IMG/VR virus record: IMGVR_UViG_3300009537_000112
Coordinates: 1-30,640 of that record
Source of the DNA: a virus
DNA length: 30,640 nt
Direction: 5' to 3' (one strand)
Under the pieces are notes generated by a model. It made no database searches. It had not been told where the DNA came from and worked only from the letters and a program-made list of their open reading frames with translations. Of the stretch, positions 14,769 through 23,526 are shown piece by piece (the stretch's first letter is position 1; every line of letters starts with the position of its first letter). Made by a program: the position numbers and the translations under genes.

Positions 14769-16192
14769 GATAAACCCTGCGATACTTCGACGTAACCGTC
14801 GATCAGAGAGACCTTCACCGGATCGGTAATCACGAACTCATAGACCCGGTCTCGGGAACTACCAAGCCGGTTGAATTGCACCCGCTTTTTTCGCTCCCCC
14901 ACCTTACCGATTGACCTGGTGTGGGTGTTCGACCAGTTAAACCCCCCGTCGTCACTGAACCGCATCATCACTTTCGGATCCGAACCCTGTCCCGTCTGGA
15001 GGCCGACCCCCACTTCCATGTCAAGGATCAACTGGTGGTGGTACAACCGTTTATTCTCCTGCGAGATATGCGGCGTCCGACGGAGCCGGCGAATCGGATC
15101 CGCCCCGTCAGTATAGGTGCCCAGGGACATCTCGTGAATGGTCGAGGTTTCGCGGTCACCCAAGAGGTGGCGTCCGTACGCATGAACGTATGACAGTCCC
15201 CGCGCTGCCTGGAAGCCCAGAGCAGGGTGCCAGTAACCGCGCTCGTGCCACAGACCCGTCGCCGCGTCGTACGCCCAGGTTGCTCCGGCTGCCGGGAAAT
15301 TCAGCACGTAGAACTCGTGCCCTTCTGCCTGGTAGGAGTAGGCGACTGCGTCCGACGTCTGTGAGTAGTTCTGGATTGCCGTTTCCACGGCGTGGTTGGA
15401 TACCCGGGTCGGCTGGAAACCTTCCGCCCGCCAGACCACTCCAGATCCTCTCCGGGATGCCCCCAGCCACATCAAGGAATTAGCAACTATAGCAATCGAG
15501 TTGATCGCGTCTATTCCCTGCTCGATCAGCGAGCCCTGGACGCGCTCGAAGGGGAAATCCAGGTTTCCGCTGTTATACCAGACCTCCGTGCGCTCTGAGC
15601 CGAACAGCCAGAGCTCCGCGTGGTTTGGGTATATCGCCTTCAGGGTATCCGGCGAGGACTCCGCAGAGGCGAACTCCAGTGCGTTCCAGGCGGTTCCGTC
15701 CGTCACTGAGCTAATGTAGAACTTCTGGGTGTCCTGCTCATTCACGATGAAATAACTGTCGAGGTAACAGCCCATCGTGACGACTGCCGGGAAGTCGGCA
15801 TCTGCTATCTGGGTCAGGGTGGTGCCGGATAGAATGTACCCTTTACCGCCACTGATAATCAGGTACTGGGATCCATTGAAAGAGATCGACGCCGGCTTGT
15901 TATCGTCCAGAACCGATCCCAGAGCCGTAGTTGCCCCCAGGGAGTCCACGTCCCAGACCTGCTCTCGCCCTACCGCAATAACTCTGCCGCCATTCTCGTC
16001 GGATTTGAACAGCCCCCGGATCGGCCCGTCATCTACCGTCGCAAAGGTGCTCAGGCCAGGAGTCCCATGTAAGATAACAGTATTCTTCCCGGTTTGAGAC
16101 TCGACCATTTCGGGATACAGGTTCACGGTTTTCTGCCCATCTCCCACCTTGCTCCTCATCTCGTACGATGGGCCGATGAATCCGAATTTCAC
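14765..16192 (-). CDS. P22 gp10-like packaged-DNA stabilisation protein, 475 aa
   Basis: The sequence fits the P22 gp10 family of tail-hub proteins that seal the portal vertex after packaging. Characteristic parts are FGFIGPSYEMRS at the start, KTVNLYPEMVES, beta-propeller-like repeats (GGKGYILSGTTL, LWLFGSERTEVWYNSG, LMWLGASRRGSG) and a C-terminal jelly-roll-like end. I start it at the GTG at 16190-16192, where GGGGGG lies 9 nt upstream and GTGA overlaps the previous stop. That gives 475 residues, close to P22 gp10 (472). The longer GTG start 30 nt upstream lacks such support. Confidence 0.88.
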   Translation of the reverse strand: MKFGFIGPSYEMRSKVGDGQKTVNLYPEMVESQTGKNTVILHGTPGLSTFATVDDGPIRGLFKSDENGGRVIAVGREQVWDVDSLGATTALGSVLDDNKPASISFNGSQYLIISGGKGYILSGTTLTQIADADFPAVVTMGCYLDSYFIVNEQDTQKFYISSVTDGTAWNALEFASAESSPDTLKAIYPNHAELWLFGSERTEVWYNSGNLDFPFERVQGSLIEQGIDAINSIAIVANSLMWLGASRRGSGVVWRAEGFQPTRVSNHAVETAIQNYSQTSDAVAYSYQAEGHEFYVLNFPAAGATWAYDAATGLWHERGYWHPALGFQAARGLSYVHAYGRHLLGDRETSTIHEMSLGTYTDGADPIRRLRRTPHISQENKRLYHHQLILDMEVGVGLQTGQGSDPKVMMRFSDDGGFNWSNTHTRSIGKVGERKKRVQFNRLGSSRDRVYEFVITDPVKVSLIDGYVEVSQGLS

Positions 16193-16911
16193 CCTCGGTA
16201 TCCCCCCGAGTAGATATCCCACTGACCGCCGCCGCCCTGCTGGATCCCTGGATCTATTCGCAGCACCGGAGCGACTGAGTTAACCGCCTTCAAGGAGTTT
16301 TTCGCCTCCTTTGCGATCCGGACGATATCCTCAGGTACGATCCGCCCGAACTCCGGGGCCAGCTCCCGGGCCAGGTTGTACCGGAGCATCCGCTCGTAGC
16401 CCGGCGGATAGGCCAGTACCGTCGTCAGACCCAGCCCGGAGACCAGGGCCTGCCAGGTGTACAACACCAGCGTATTGGCCGCGTTGCAGATCGGGTGCAG
16501 CCAGATTTTGATCTTGGTCGGCTCGTTCTCCACCCAGAGTAGGTCCGGGACTGCGCCGGTGAGGCTCTTATCGGAAATCTTCGCCCATCGGTAGTGATCC
16601 ACCAGAGTTATCGGGTATTCGGTCGTCAATCCGGCCTGGATCAGGCCGGCTGACTCTACTTTCAGGGGTCGTGCTCCCGTCAGGTCTGCTCCAGAGGGTC
16701 CCAGCGTGTGCGGGTTCGTGCTTGCGGTAAGAGTGTAGGTGTCCCGGGACTTCTCATGCACCATCAGAGCCTCGTTGGAGAGACTCTCGGTCAGCTGGTT
16801 CAGGACGGCCAAGGAGTCGAGAGAATCCGCCCCCTGAGCCGTTTCTCCTGCGCCGAGAACCCCGATCAACCGCAACGAACTATGAATGAGATCGCTTGCG
16901 GTGGTAGCCAT
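16189..16911 (-). CDS. Head-to-tail adaptor, P22 gp4-like, 240 aa
   Basis: It precedes the gp10-like gene, where P22 gp4 is found. It starts MATTASDLIHSSLRLIGVLG, typical of this adaptor group, followed by helices with LDSLAVLNQLTESLSNEAL and an adaptor-like YPPGYERMLRYNLARELAPE helix with a downstream helical pair. It is longer than P22 gp4 (166 aa), so it is a related adaptor rather than a close homologue. Overlaps on both sides show tight operon structure. No muramidase motif, which some gp4 proteins carry, is visible. Confidence 0.68.
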   Translation of the reverse strand: MATTASDLIHSSLRLIGVLGAGETAQGADSLDSLAVLNQLTESLSNEALMVHEKSRDTYTLTASTNPHTLGPSGADLTGARPLKVESAGLIQAGLTTEYPITLVDHYRWAKISDKSLTGAVPDLLWVENEPTKIKIWLHPICNAANTLVLYTWQALVSGLGLTTVLAYPPGYERMLRYNLARELAPEFGRIVPEDIVRIAKEAKNSLKAVNSVAPVLRIDPGIQQGGGGQWDIYSGGYRG

Positions 16912-17099
16912 TACTTACGCCGCCTACGTTTCGGTACCGGCTTGGGATCCTCCTCCTTCGGGGGAGGCTTCGTCAAGGGGTCCGGTATATCGGCCGGACT
17001 CTCGTACCATCCAGGCCCCAGAGCATCCGACTCTCCTGGATCCTGCACTAGGACCGGGTTTGCGGCGGCAGCATATCGCCACGAGGGAAACTTCTTCAT
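16911..17099 (-). CDS. Small Pro/Lys-rich virion-region protein, 62 aa
   Basis: The ATG at 17097-17099 (MKKFPSWRYAAAANPV) has a GGAGG SD and is preferred over an upstream in-frame start. The protein has a VQDPGESDALGPGWYESPAD core, a pattern I associate with small proteins beside coat genes in many phages, then a basic tail (PKEEDPKPVPKRRRRK). The function is unknown; its basic tail suggests contact with DNA or an acidic partner. Confidence 0.65.
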   Translation of the reverse strand: MKKFPSWRYAAAANPVLVQDPGESDALGPGWYESPADIPDPLTKPPPKEEDPKPVPKRRRRK

Positions 17100-17157
17100 G
17101 GTTGCCTCCAGCAGATTCCCGGGGCAGGCTCCCCGCCCCGGGGAATCCATCCAGCGA

Positions 17158-17988
17158 TTAACTGGCCTTAGTTACAGTTATGCCGCCGTCGGCGTTCGCC
17201 TGACCCGAGATAAACCAACTGGTTCCATCACTGATCAGGGTAACATGGTCTCCCACCACCGATACCCCGTCCACGAAGGTGATGGTGTCACCATCCGCAT
17301 CGTAGGGTCCGTCGTCGCCGGTGTCGACCTCCAGCTCGTTGATCCCTCCGATAAACAGGTTGGCGCTCGCTGCCGTCACGACTGTATACGATGCCGAGAC
17401 CGGAGCCGCTGCGACGAAGAACGTGAATTTACAACCGGCGCTCGGGGCCGGCAGCGTCACCGCGAACTCTGTCGCGTGGTTCAGGAACACGGTCTTTCCG
17501 CATTCTGAGGTCGTCAGGGTGTCCACCGCCGCCAGAGTCTCTACCAGCTCAATAGAGCCGAGAATATCCACCTGCCTCCAGACCGATCCGGTACAGGTGT
17601 ACCTGTTGCCCGAAGGCAGCACGATCAGCGGAGTGTAGGCCGGGTACTCGGAGGCCGCCGTACAGGGGCCGAACAGCTCGTTCTGGACGTAGCGGTTCGC
17701 CGGGTTGATGTAGATCAAGGAGCCAGTGGCGTGATTGTCGGCTTTCGTGCCGGCGTATCCTCGGGTAACGGTGATACGCCCGGTTGCAACCGCCGTGATC
17801 CGCATGGCTTCTTTATCCACTACCGCGATCTCGCCGACCGCAGCGTTACTCGAGGAGGCCACGTCGATACGGGTTTCCGTACCGTCGACCGCCTCGCCCA
17901 GTGTCGTAGAATCCAGGGCCGTCTGCCCCAGTCCCACTCCTGCAATCAGGAGTAGTACCAGGGTCAGTGTGTAAATGCTTCTCTTCAA
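17158..17988 (-). CDS. Signal-peptide-bearing protein next to the coat gene, 276 aa, TTG start
   Basis: The start is a TTG at 17986-17988 with a perfect AGGAGG SD 8 nt upstream, and no better start exists. Residues 1-21 form a signal peptide (MKRSIYTLTLVLLLIAG, then GLG before Q). The mature part is beta-rich: RITVTRGYAGTKADNHATG, a pattern seen in phage head and fibre proteins, then VTLPAPSAGCKFTFFVA and DGDTITFVDGVSVVGDHVTL, like Ig-like or jelly-roll surface domains. It sits directly after the coat gene, so a decoration protein is plausible, but a Sec signal would send it across the membrane. It could instead be a secreted host-surface factor. Confidence 0.65.
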   Translation of the reverse strand: MKRSIYTLTLVLLLIAGVGLGQTALDSTTLGEAVDGTETRIDVASSSNAAVGEIAVVDKEAMRITAVATGRITVTRGYAGTKADNHATGSLIYINPANRYVQNELFGPCTAASEYPAYTPLIVLPSGNRYTCTGSVWRQVDILGSIELVETLAAVDTLTTSECGKTVFLNHATEFAVTLPAPSAGCKFTFFVAAAPVSASYTVVTAASANLFIGGINELEVDTGDDGPYDADGDTITFVDGVSVVGDHVTLISDGTSWFISGQANADGGITVTKAS

Positions 17989-18042
17989 CTTCTTATCCTC
18001 CTAGAGGGTGATTGTTTCGCCCACTTTCAGTTCTGTTGCCTG

Positions 18043-19257
18043 TTAGCTCGCAACCCGGCACATCAGTTCCGGGTACAGCACTTTCCAAGCGTACAAGACA
18101 TCCAACCTACAGGGCAGGATATCAGTCCCGATAATGTACTGGCGCACCAGGCGCACACTAAGCCCCACCTTGGACGAAGCGGTTCTTCCCGCCATGTCCA
18201 CACCCTTGGGGATCATCAGATCCGCGCTTGCGAGGGTGATTCCATCCGGGTGGCAAGCAATCCCGATTGGGTTGGATGCTGCCTCCGTCCCCGCGGGAAC
18301 GATGGCGGCCCCGTCTGCCGGCAGCGCATCAACATTCTGGTACGGCCCGCTCGCGAAGATCGCCGGAGACACCGGGATCGTAGCATTGCCCGATCCGTCG
18401 GAGGTCACGTCATCGGTGACGACGAACTGGCGCAGACGCCCCCAGCTCTGCCGGGACTGAGGATTTACCCCATTAACGGCAGCGACCGTGAAGACATCGC
18501 CCTGCGTCAGGACGAGGGTGCTTGCGGCCCAACCATCGGTCACGATGCTGGTGTCCCCTTCCGAGCCGGCTCCGTTGGTAAGCGGAGTCGAGCCCGTCGT
18601 GAAGGTTCCCTTCGTGTGAACCGGACAATTCTGGTTCATGTTGAACTTCAGTCCGGCGGCGATACCCATCGTACCCTGCTTGTACTGCCTGGACACCTCG
18701 GTCGTATCATGAAACAGACCGGTCAGGGCGTTGACAATCGTCGCCTGCATAGCAGGAGTGATCGTCACAGACCGCTGCCCATCCACCGGAGTTGCCTCCT
18801 CCGTCATGAACTGCCCCGCTTGGAGGTAGGGCAGCAGGGTTGCCGGGACCGTGCCAGGAGTCCCGACCTGGTTGGCGATGTTCTTGTACTCCTGGAGGCC
18901 ATCAAAGTCGATCTGGTTGGCAATGGCCGCCATAGCGGTCTTCAGATACCGCTCAGAGAACTGGTCGATGCTGAGAGTCAATTCCTGCGTGCTGAAGCTG
19001 AAGGCCACGTGCTTCCGCTTGTTCAGCCCTAACGGGATTTTCTTCTCTTCAACGTCCTGCAAGTCCATCGCCTCTCCGGTAGAGACGGTGAACCGGACTG
19101 GCTGCCGGATCTCGATCTGGTCACCGACCTTTGCACCGCTGACGGCAAACTTGGATGAATACTGGCGCTTCGCCATTTTGGCGAACGTCAGGTTGTTTTC
19201 CAGTCTCCTCAACGATTCCTTCGTGAGAATACTGGAGTTCAAGGTTGTATTAGCCAC
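18043..19257 (-). CDS. P22-type major coat protein, 404 aa
   Basis: This matches the P22 coat family. The N-arm MANTTLNSSILTKESLRRLE is followed by KMAKRQYSSKFAVSGAKVGD, and the spine-like segment SFSTQELTLSIDQFSERYL lies at about 88-107. An inserted beta-rich domain with GDVFTVAAVNGVNPQS sits at about 255-270, like the I-domain region. The C-terminus IIGTDILPCRLDVLYAWKVL is typical. Its length is close to the P22 coat (430). The order portal, GroES, scaffold, coat supports it. A short gap with an SD separates it from the scaffold gene. Confidence 0.9.
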   Translation of the reverse strand: MANTTLNSSILTKESLRRLENNLTFAKMAKRQYSSKFAVSGAKVGDQIEIRQPVRFTVSTGEAMDLQDVEEKKIPLGLNKRKHVAFSFSTQELTLSIDQFSERYLKTAMAAIANQIDFDGLQEYKNIANQVGTPGTVPATLLPYLQAGQFMTEEATPVDGQRSVTITPAMQATIVNALTGLFHDTTEVSRQYKQGTMGIAAGLKFNMNQNCPVHTKGTFTTGSTPLTNGAGSEGDTSIVTDGWAASTLVLTQGDVFTVAAVNGVNPQSRQSWGRLRQFVVTDDVTSDGSGNATIPVSPAIFASGPYQNVDALPADGAAIVPAGTEAASNPIGIACHPDGITLASADLMIPKGVDMAGRTASSKVGLSVRLVRQYIIGTDILPCRLDVLYAWKVLYPELMCRVAS

Positions 19258-19279
19258 TGTACTTCTCCTTGACCCCTAC

Positions 19280-20227
19280 CTACGCCTCCTGCGCGTCCCG
19301 TACCCGTCGAAAGTCGTCGTAGGACATGTTAGTTAACGCATCCACGGACGTATCCGACCCTGGGCTCACTGAACGGATTGGAGAAATAGGCGCAGGGGCC
19401 TTTGATATCCTATTTGGTTTTCTGAGAGGAGCAGCAGCGTGCCTCGGTGCCTGGAGTTCCACCCCCAGGCGTCCGATCTCAGCGACCGAGCTATAGGCAT
19501 CCATCTGAGCGATCTTGCGAGACTCTTCGGGATGCTGGCCCAGATAGTAGAGGATGTCCGCACCGCGAGGATGCCGGAATAGCGTTTCGGCCATCGCATC
19601 CGATACCGGTACTTCTGGATTCAATGCGACTTCGTCGAAGTCCCGAATCCGTTCCGCCGCCTCCACCTTCTTCCGTTCCCAGTCAGATTGAAGCTGTGCC
19701 CGGGCTTGCTGCTCCCGCTGCCTGGCTGTCTGCTGACTGACTCGGCCCAAGGTCTCCAGGACGGCGGCCTGGGTCCTCTCAGTCAACCAGAGCTCCTCAT
19801 CCTTTCGGTAAGTCTCCAAGTCATCGTACTCGTCTATATTCGGACGTGCCCGCGGACCCTTCGGTCTGTCTGGTTGAGCCGGCTGGAGGGCTCGTTGAAG
19901 TTCCTCTATCCGGGCTTCCTTCGCCCGGAGTTCCCGCGCCAGGTGCTCAATCCGCTGCTGGGCGCGAGAAGGTTTGTGCTGCTTAACGGTCTCCTCTGGT
20001 TGTTCTTGTGCTGGCTCCCCCGACGCACCAGCGGCGCTTTCCGCCTCTTCTTCCGAGGCTTCGGAGGGTTCGATGTCTACTGCGTGATCTTCGTGCAGGG
20101 ACTCAGATGTCGTCCCCTCGGATGCCTGCTGCTCAGGCTCGGGCGAAGGTGTCGTATCAGCCAGGGCCGCCTCGACCTGTTCCTGGCTGTCGGTTGTGGA
20201 CGATATCGTGACGACGTCGTCTGCCAT
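19280..20227 (-). CDS. Scaffolding protein, 315 aa
   Basis: The start MADDVVTISSTTDSQ is taken because AAAGGGAG precedes that ATG; the longer upstream frame has no SD. The protein is acidic at the N-terminus (SEASEEEAESAAG), has a central coiled coil (SRAQQRIEHLARELRAKEA), a second charged helical region at about 155-215, and a basic segment (PLRKPNRISKAP) before a short C-terminal helix. This is the usual shape of P22-like scaffolds, where a basic C-terminus binds coat. It lies directly before the coat gene. Confidence 0.82.
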   Translation of the reverse strand: MADDVVTISSTTDSQEQVEAALADTTPSPEPEQQASEGTTSESLHEDHAVDIEPSEASEEEAESAAGASGEPAQEQPEETVKQHKPSRAQQRIEHLARELRAKEARIEELQRALQPAQPDRPKGPRARPNIDEYDDLETYRKDEELWLTERTQAAVLETLGRVSQQTARQREQQARAQLQSDWERKKVEAAERIRDFDEVALNPEVPVSDAMAETLFRHPRGADILYYLGQHPEESRKIAQMDAYSSVAEIGRLGVELQAPRHAAAPLRKPNRISKAPAPISPIRSVSPGSDTSVDALTNMSYDDFRRVRDAQEA

Positions 20228-20315
20228 TAGATTCTCCCTTTCTTGTTTTAGCGACTCCAGGCGATCCCAATCGCCCGGTCGGATTTGGTTTCGGGGGAGA
20301 ACCGGTAGAAACGGG

Positions 20316-20359
20316 AAAGGGGGAGACCTCAACCCATCTCGGTCCGATTCTCCCCCTTT
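20316..20359 (-). promoter_or_regulatory. Long hairpin in the scaffold leader
   Basis: AAAGGGGGAGA (20316-20326) and its complement TCTCCCCCTTT (20349-20359) can form an 11-bp stem with a 22-nt loop. It lies in the 205-nt gap between the GroES-like and scaffold genes. No T-run follows on the minus strand, so it could be an attenuator or an mRNA-processing site that changes expression between portal and scaffold/coat. The gap also contains TGATAC-ACTG-GTATCA (about 20405-20420) and TATAGT, a weak -10 candidate without a good -35. Confidence 0.5.
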
Positions 20360-20432
20360 TCTGTCCCAGTGCCATTTTTAGCGTGCAGCACTATATTGCA
20401 CGACGTGATACCAGTGTATCACCAACCCTATG

Positions 20433-20708
20433 TCACAATCGCGCCAGAATCTCAGGTTCCCGGGTAACCAGGATCTCCTGTCCGTCTAATTCCATCTCCT
20501 CTACGTGCCAGTTGGAGATCAGTACATGGTCTCCCGGGGCGACAGACATCGCCTTGCGCTCCCCGTTCTTGAGCCGGCGGCCCGGGCCCACCGCGACCAC
20601 CTTAGCTTGCTCTGACTTTTCCTGGGCCTTTGGCGGGATCCAGATATGTCCGATCTTTTCACCGATCTTGAATCTCCGCACCCAGACCACGTCATCAAGT
20701 AACGTCAT
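20433..20708 (-). CDS. groES: Phage GroES (Cpn10)-like co-chaperonin, 91 aa
   Basis: The protein aligns by eye along its length with bacterial Cpn10. Residues 16-30 form the mobile loop with the GroEL-binding hydrophobic triplet (GHIWIP, triplet 22-24). Residues 37-43 are VVAVGPG, the conserved strand. Next come GERKAMSVAPGDHVLIS, matching the G-D-x-V-x-x element, then ELDGQEILVTREPEILARL, the last strand and helix. The length is near the usual 95. It starts inside the portal stop (ATGA) with GGGGAGG upstream. It probably acts as co-chaperonin for host GroEL in folding coat or another virion protein, as T4 gp31 does for gp23. Confidence 0.87.
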   Translation of the reverse strand: MTLLDDVVWVRRFKIGEKIGHIWIPPKAQEKSEQAKVVAVGPGRRLKNGERKAMSVAPGDHVLISNWHVEEMELDGQEILVTREPEILARL

Positions 20709-22786
20709 ACCGTCCTCCCCAGGGCTTGCTGCTCGATAAAATCGCCCATCCTCTGCAATTCTGCACGCATCGCTTCACGTTCGGAGTCGTTCTGGATTCG
20801 CTCTTCCGTTTTGATTAGATCGATGCGGGTTCGGAGCCACTCAATCCGCTCCTCGGATTGCAGTTTCATCTGCTCGATCTCCATCTTACTCTGGAGCTCC
20901 AACTGCTTGCCCTGGATCTGGGCCGCCATCTGTTGGTTCTGGGCCGTCGCCTGCTGGAGCTGTTGCTGTAGCTGTGCGAGCTGCTGCTGGACCTGAGGCG
21001 GAACCTGGGGCTCCGCGTCTCCCTCCTCCTCGAGAAGGTTTGGAGGAACCATCTTCTTGAGCCGCTTTGCCAGCTCAGGGGCTCCCGGCCAGTCCATGTT
21101 CTCCACCATGAGGTCGCCCATCCACTGGATGGCCCCGGGATTGGCCGTCAGGAACCTACCCATAGCGTCCAGTGCAGCCTGTCGCCGGGTCATAAACGAC
21201 GGGCCGGCAGAAACCGTTACGTCGTAGGTCCCGACCCCGATATTGTAGATTTTCTCCACGGCCCCATCTTCTTGAGGTTGCTCCTCCAGCGCCGGGGCGG
21301 CCGGATCGTTTACTAGTGACACCCTCTTCTCGGTGTTGTCGGCTCCGATAATTCGGTCAATCCGGGGAACATCGTAGATATGAGGGATCAGGTCAACCAG
21401 GATCCGGCCCAGGTGCCTCAAGGATCGGTGGAGGTTGTCTGCGTAGTTGTAGGTCGAGGAGTCGCCCTCAGCCTGCCTCTGGGCGATGGCAACTCCGGAC
21501 TCCTGCGGTCCCTGGTCTCCTAACTGGGCTCCGTAGAGACCCATTGTAGCCTTCAGGTCCTCGGCGGACTGCTGCTTCGCCATGCTGATTGCCTGGACCG
21601 GTGGCTCGAACGGCTGCCGTGCCGGGCCTGACAGAGGGTTCCCGGCATCGTCGGTAACCGGATTGTACTCGAGGTATCCGTAGGAGGTCGTATTGGCCTG
21701 ACCCCAGTTATTTTCGTAGCCTTCGAAGGTCCCCTTCGGTCCGATGAAAGGAGCTTTCGGGGCCAGGGCGATCATTTCTGTTTGGGCAGAGTTCCAGTAG
21801 TTGTAAGCTCTCTGCGGATCCTTGGCGAACCGGACCATGCCCCAGAACTTGCGCTTTCCCTCGATGTAGGACTCGTCGCCCAGGACCGGTACAATCGGGA
21901 TCCACTTTCCCGGCCAGGGCTTCTCCTCGAGGATCTCTGTGGCCACAATCTTTTGCCACTTTACCGACCGCTCCTGAACCCAGCGTTCCCGCTCGACCTT
22001 GTCCTCCAGGAGGGCACGTTCCTTTGCGCTCAGTTGGTCCGCATCCACCTCATCCCAATAGACGGTCTCTCCGCCCATCACAACCAGACGCCGGCGCTTG
22101 GTTGAAACCTCGAAGTACTCAGCAACCCGGATACTGTCTTCTCCCACCCACACCTGAGCATTGTTCTCGCCCTGGTCCGACCACTGCTCGAGAGCATCCA
22201 TGTCGACATCCGGGTAGAGTTTCTTGAAGACATCCTTTGGGATCTCCTCGGTGATAAACGCGTATTGGGCGTCCGAGAGATCCGCCTTGTTGGCGGCTGG
22301 GTCGATGTATACGGTAAACGGATTCGGGATCCGCTCAATCAGGATCTCCTGGTCGAAGGTCTTCTCCGAGATGTAGTCGGTCAGGACCCGCAGGAAACCG
22401 AATCCTATCTTTGCCTGGTGCTCTGCGGCCGTGTCGTACGCCACCTCTGCGTCGGACCGGACTTCAATGTGTCTGATGATTCCCTGGAAGACCTCTGCGA
22501 CCTCTGGGTCGGAATGGGAGTCCACACCGGAGACCTTGACCGCCGGACGGTTCTGCCGCTGCTCGTTCGTTACCTGCTTGATAAACTGGGGGATGCGGTT
22601 GATCGTCAAGCAAGGCCGGGAGTTGGAGGCCCGCTCGCTCCGCATCGAGGCGTCCCATTGGTCTCCCTCGGCGAACCGGCCATCTTCGCGGGCTTCTTCC
22701 CGCCCGGATGACTCGTACTCCACGCATTTCTCATATCGTTTAATGGCTCGCCTCAGGAGGTCGTTGTCTTCAATCTTCTCTGGCAT
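20705..22786 (-). CDS. P22 gp1-like portal protein, 693 aa
   Basis: The N-terminus with RFAEGDQWDASMRSER, RPCLTINRIPQFIKQVTNEQR and GIIRHIEVRSDAEVAYDTA is typical of P22-like portals. The central wing and stem regions follow (IERIPNPFTVYIDP, GPFEPP-like loops). The C-terminal 100 residues form a Gln-rich coiled coil (LQQQLQQATAQNQQMAAQI, then KMEIEQMKLQSEERIEWL), matching the barrel helix of P22 gp1. Length is near P22 gp1 (725). Its ATG overlaps the TerL nuclease-half stop (TAATG), and its end overlaps the GroES-like start. Confidence 0.92.
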   Translation of the reverse strand: MPEKIEDNDLLRRAIKRYEKCVEYESSGREEAREDGRFAEGDQWDASMRSERASNSRPCLTINRIPQFIKQVTNEQRQNRPAVKVSGVDSHSDPEVAEVFQGIIRHIEVRSDAEVAYDTAAEHQAKIGFGFLRVLTDYISEKTFDQEILIERIPNPFTVYIDPAANKADLSDAQYAFITEEIPKDVFKKLYPDVDMDALEQWSDQGENNAQVWVGEDSIRVAEYFEVSTKRRRLVVMGGETVYWDEVDADQLSAKERALLEDKVERERWVQERSVKWQKIVATEILEEKPWPGKWIPIVPVLGDESYIEGKRKFWGMVRFAKDPQRAYNYWNSAQTEMIALAPKAPFIGPKGTFEGYENNWGQANTTSYGYLEYNPVTDDAGNPLSGPARQPFEPPVQAISMAKQQSAEDLKATMGLYGAQLGDQGPQESGVAIAQRQAEGDSSTYNYADNLHRSLRHLGRILVDLIPHIYDVPRIDRIIGADNTEKRVSLVNDPAAPALEEQPQEDGAVEKIYNIGVGTYDVTVSAGPSFMTRRQAALDAMGRFLTANPGAIQWMGDLMVENMDWPGAPELAKRLKKMVPPNLLEEEGDAEPQVPPQVQQQLAQLQQQLQQATAQNQQMAAQIQGKQLELQSKMEIEQMKLQSEERIEWLRTRIDLIKTEERIQNDSEREAMRAELQRMGDFIEQQALGRTV

Positions 22787-23526
22787 TAGACCCCCATCCA
22801 GGACCGTTCATTCGGTCGCCCCTGGTAGCTCATCTGGTTCCCGGTCTTCTTGACGGGCTCACACTTCATTCGGTCGACGCCACTCATCAGCAAGTAGCGG
22901 GTTGCATCCATAAGGTGATCCTGCTTTTTGACCACCCGGCCTTTATCGTCCCGACGGTAAAGGCGGAACTCCTCAAACCACTTCTGGCAGGACGCGAACA
23001 CCTTCAGCCTACCTATCGACAGCTGGGTCCAGACCAACCGCAGCCCTGCCTCGACGGCGTTATTGGCCGGCTTCACATCGAGGCCCATTTCCCGATACAT
23101 TTTCAGCAGCTGGATTCCGTCCTTCTGCGCTCGGCCCCGGGATGCCGGATCCACTACACCGGGAATCCATGCGCCGCGGCTCTTGATCGCTCCGGAATGG
23201 ACGATAGGCTCCGCTTCGCCTCTCCAGTGCTCGCTGTACAAGTAGATTGTTTGGGTCTCTAGGTCCTTGGCCCCCCATATCGCCGCAGTGCAGTTCCAGC
23301 CGACATCGAACCCGTAAGCCCGGGGCCAGTGGTCTGGGAGATCGAAGTCCGCGATCCGGATGTCCTCCTCTGGAACCGTGTAGATCTTGCCGGACCCCAG
23401 GACCGGGACCCCCTTGAATCTGGCTTCCCTCTCCCACTCCGGGTACGAGTTCCAGAGTAATTGCCGCTGTTCCTCGCTCAGGTGGGGCACTTCGTCCCAG
23501 GTGCAGCCTACTATGAATCGGCTCAT
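22786..23526 (-). CDS. terL: Large terminase, C-terminal half (lid and RNase H-like nuclease), 246 aa
   Basis: This ORF is only the second half of a large terminase. It begins MSRFIVGCTWDEVPHLSEEQ, a sequence normally found inside TerL just after the ATPase core. The nuclease acidic residues are all present: FDVGW (residues about 74-78), VVDPAS (about 120-125) and DHLMDATRY (about 204-212). YLYSEHWRGEAEP and AVEAGLRLVW are further family marks. The ATG overlaps the stop of the tiny membrane ORF (ATGA), and its end overlaps the portal start. The matching ATPase half is 2.2 kb away at 25704-26408. It could act in trans with that half. Confidence 0.93.
   Translation of the reverse strand: MSRFIVGCTWDEVPHLSEEQRQLLWNSYPEWEREARFKGVPVLGSGKIYTVPEEDIRIADFDLPDHWPRAYGFDVGWNCTAAIWGAKDLETQTIYLYSEHWRGEAEPIVHSGAIKSRGAWIPGVVDPASRGRAQKDGIQLLKMYREMGLDVKPANNAVEAGLRLVWTQLSIGRLKVFASCQKWFEEFRLYRRDDKGRVVKKQDHLMDATRYLLMSGVDRMKCEPVKKTGNQMSYQGRPNERSWMGV

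Noticed and set aside
16708-17508. 266-codon plus-strand ORF across three minus-strand genes
   Set aside because: It spans several well-supported genes and intergenic gaps on the other strand; shadow composition.
20400-20425. TATAGT with upstream inverted repeat as a scaffold/coat promoter
   Set aside because: No acceptable -35 box at 16-18 nt spacing; kept only as a note in the leader entry.
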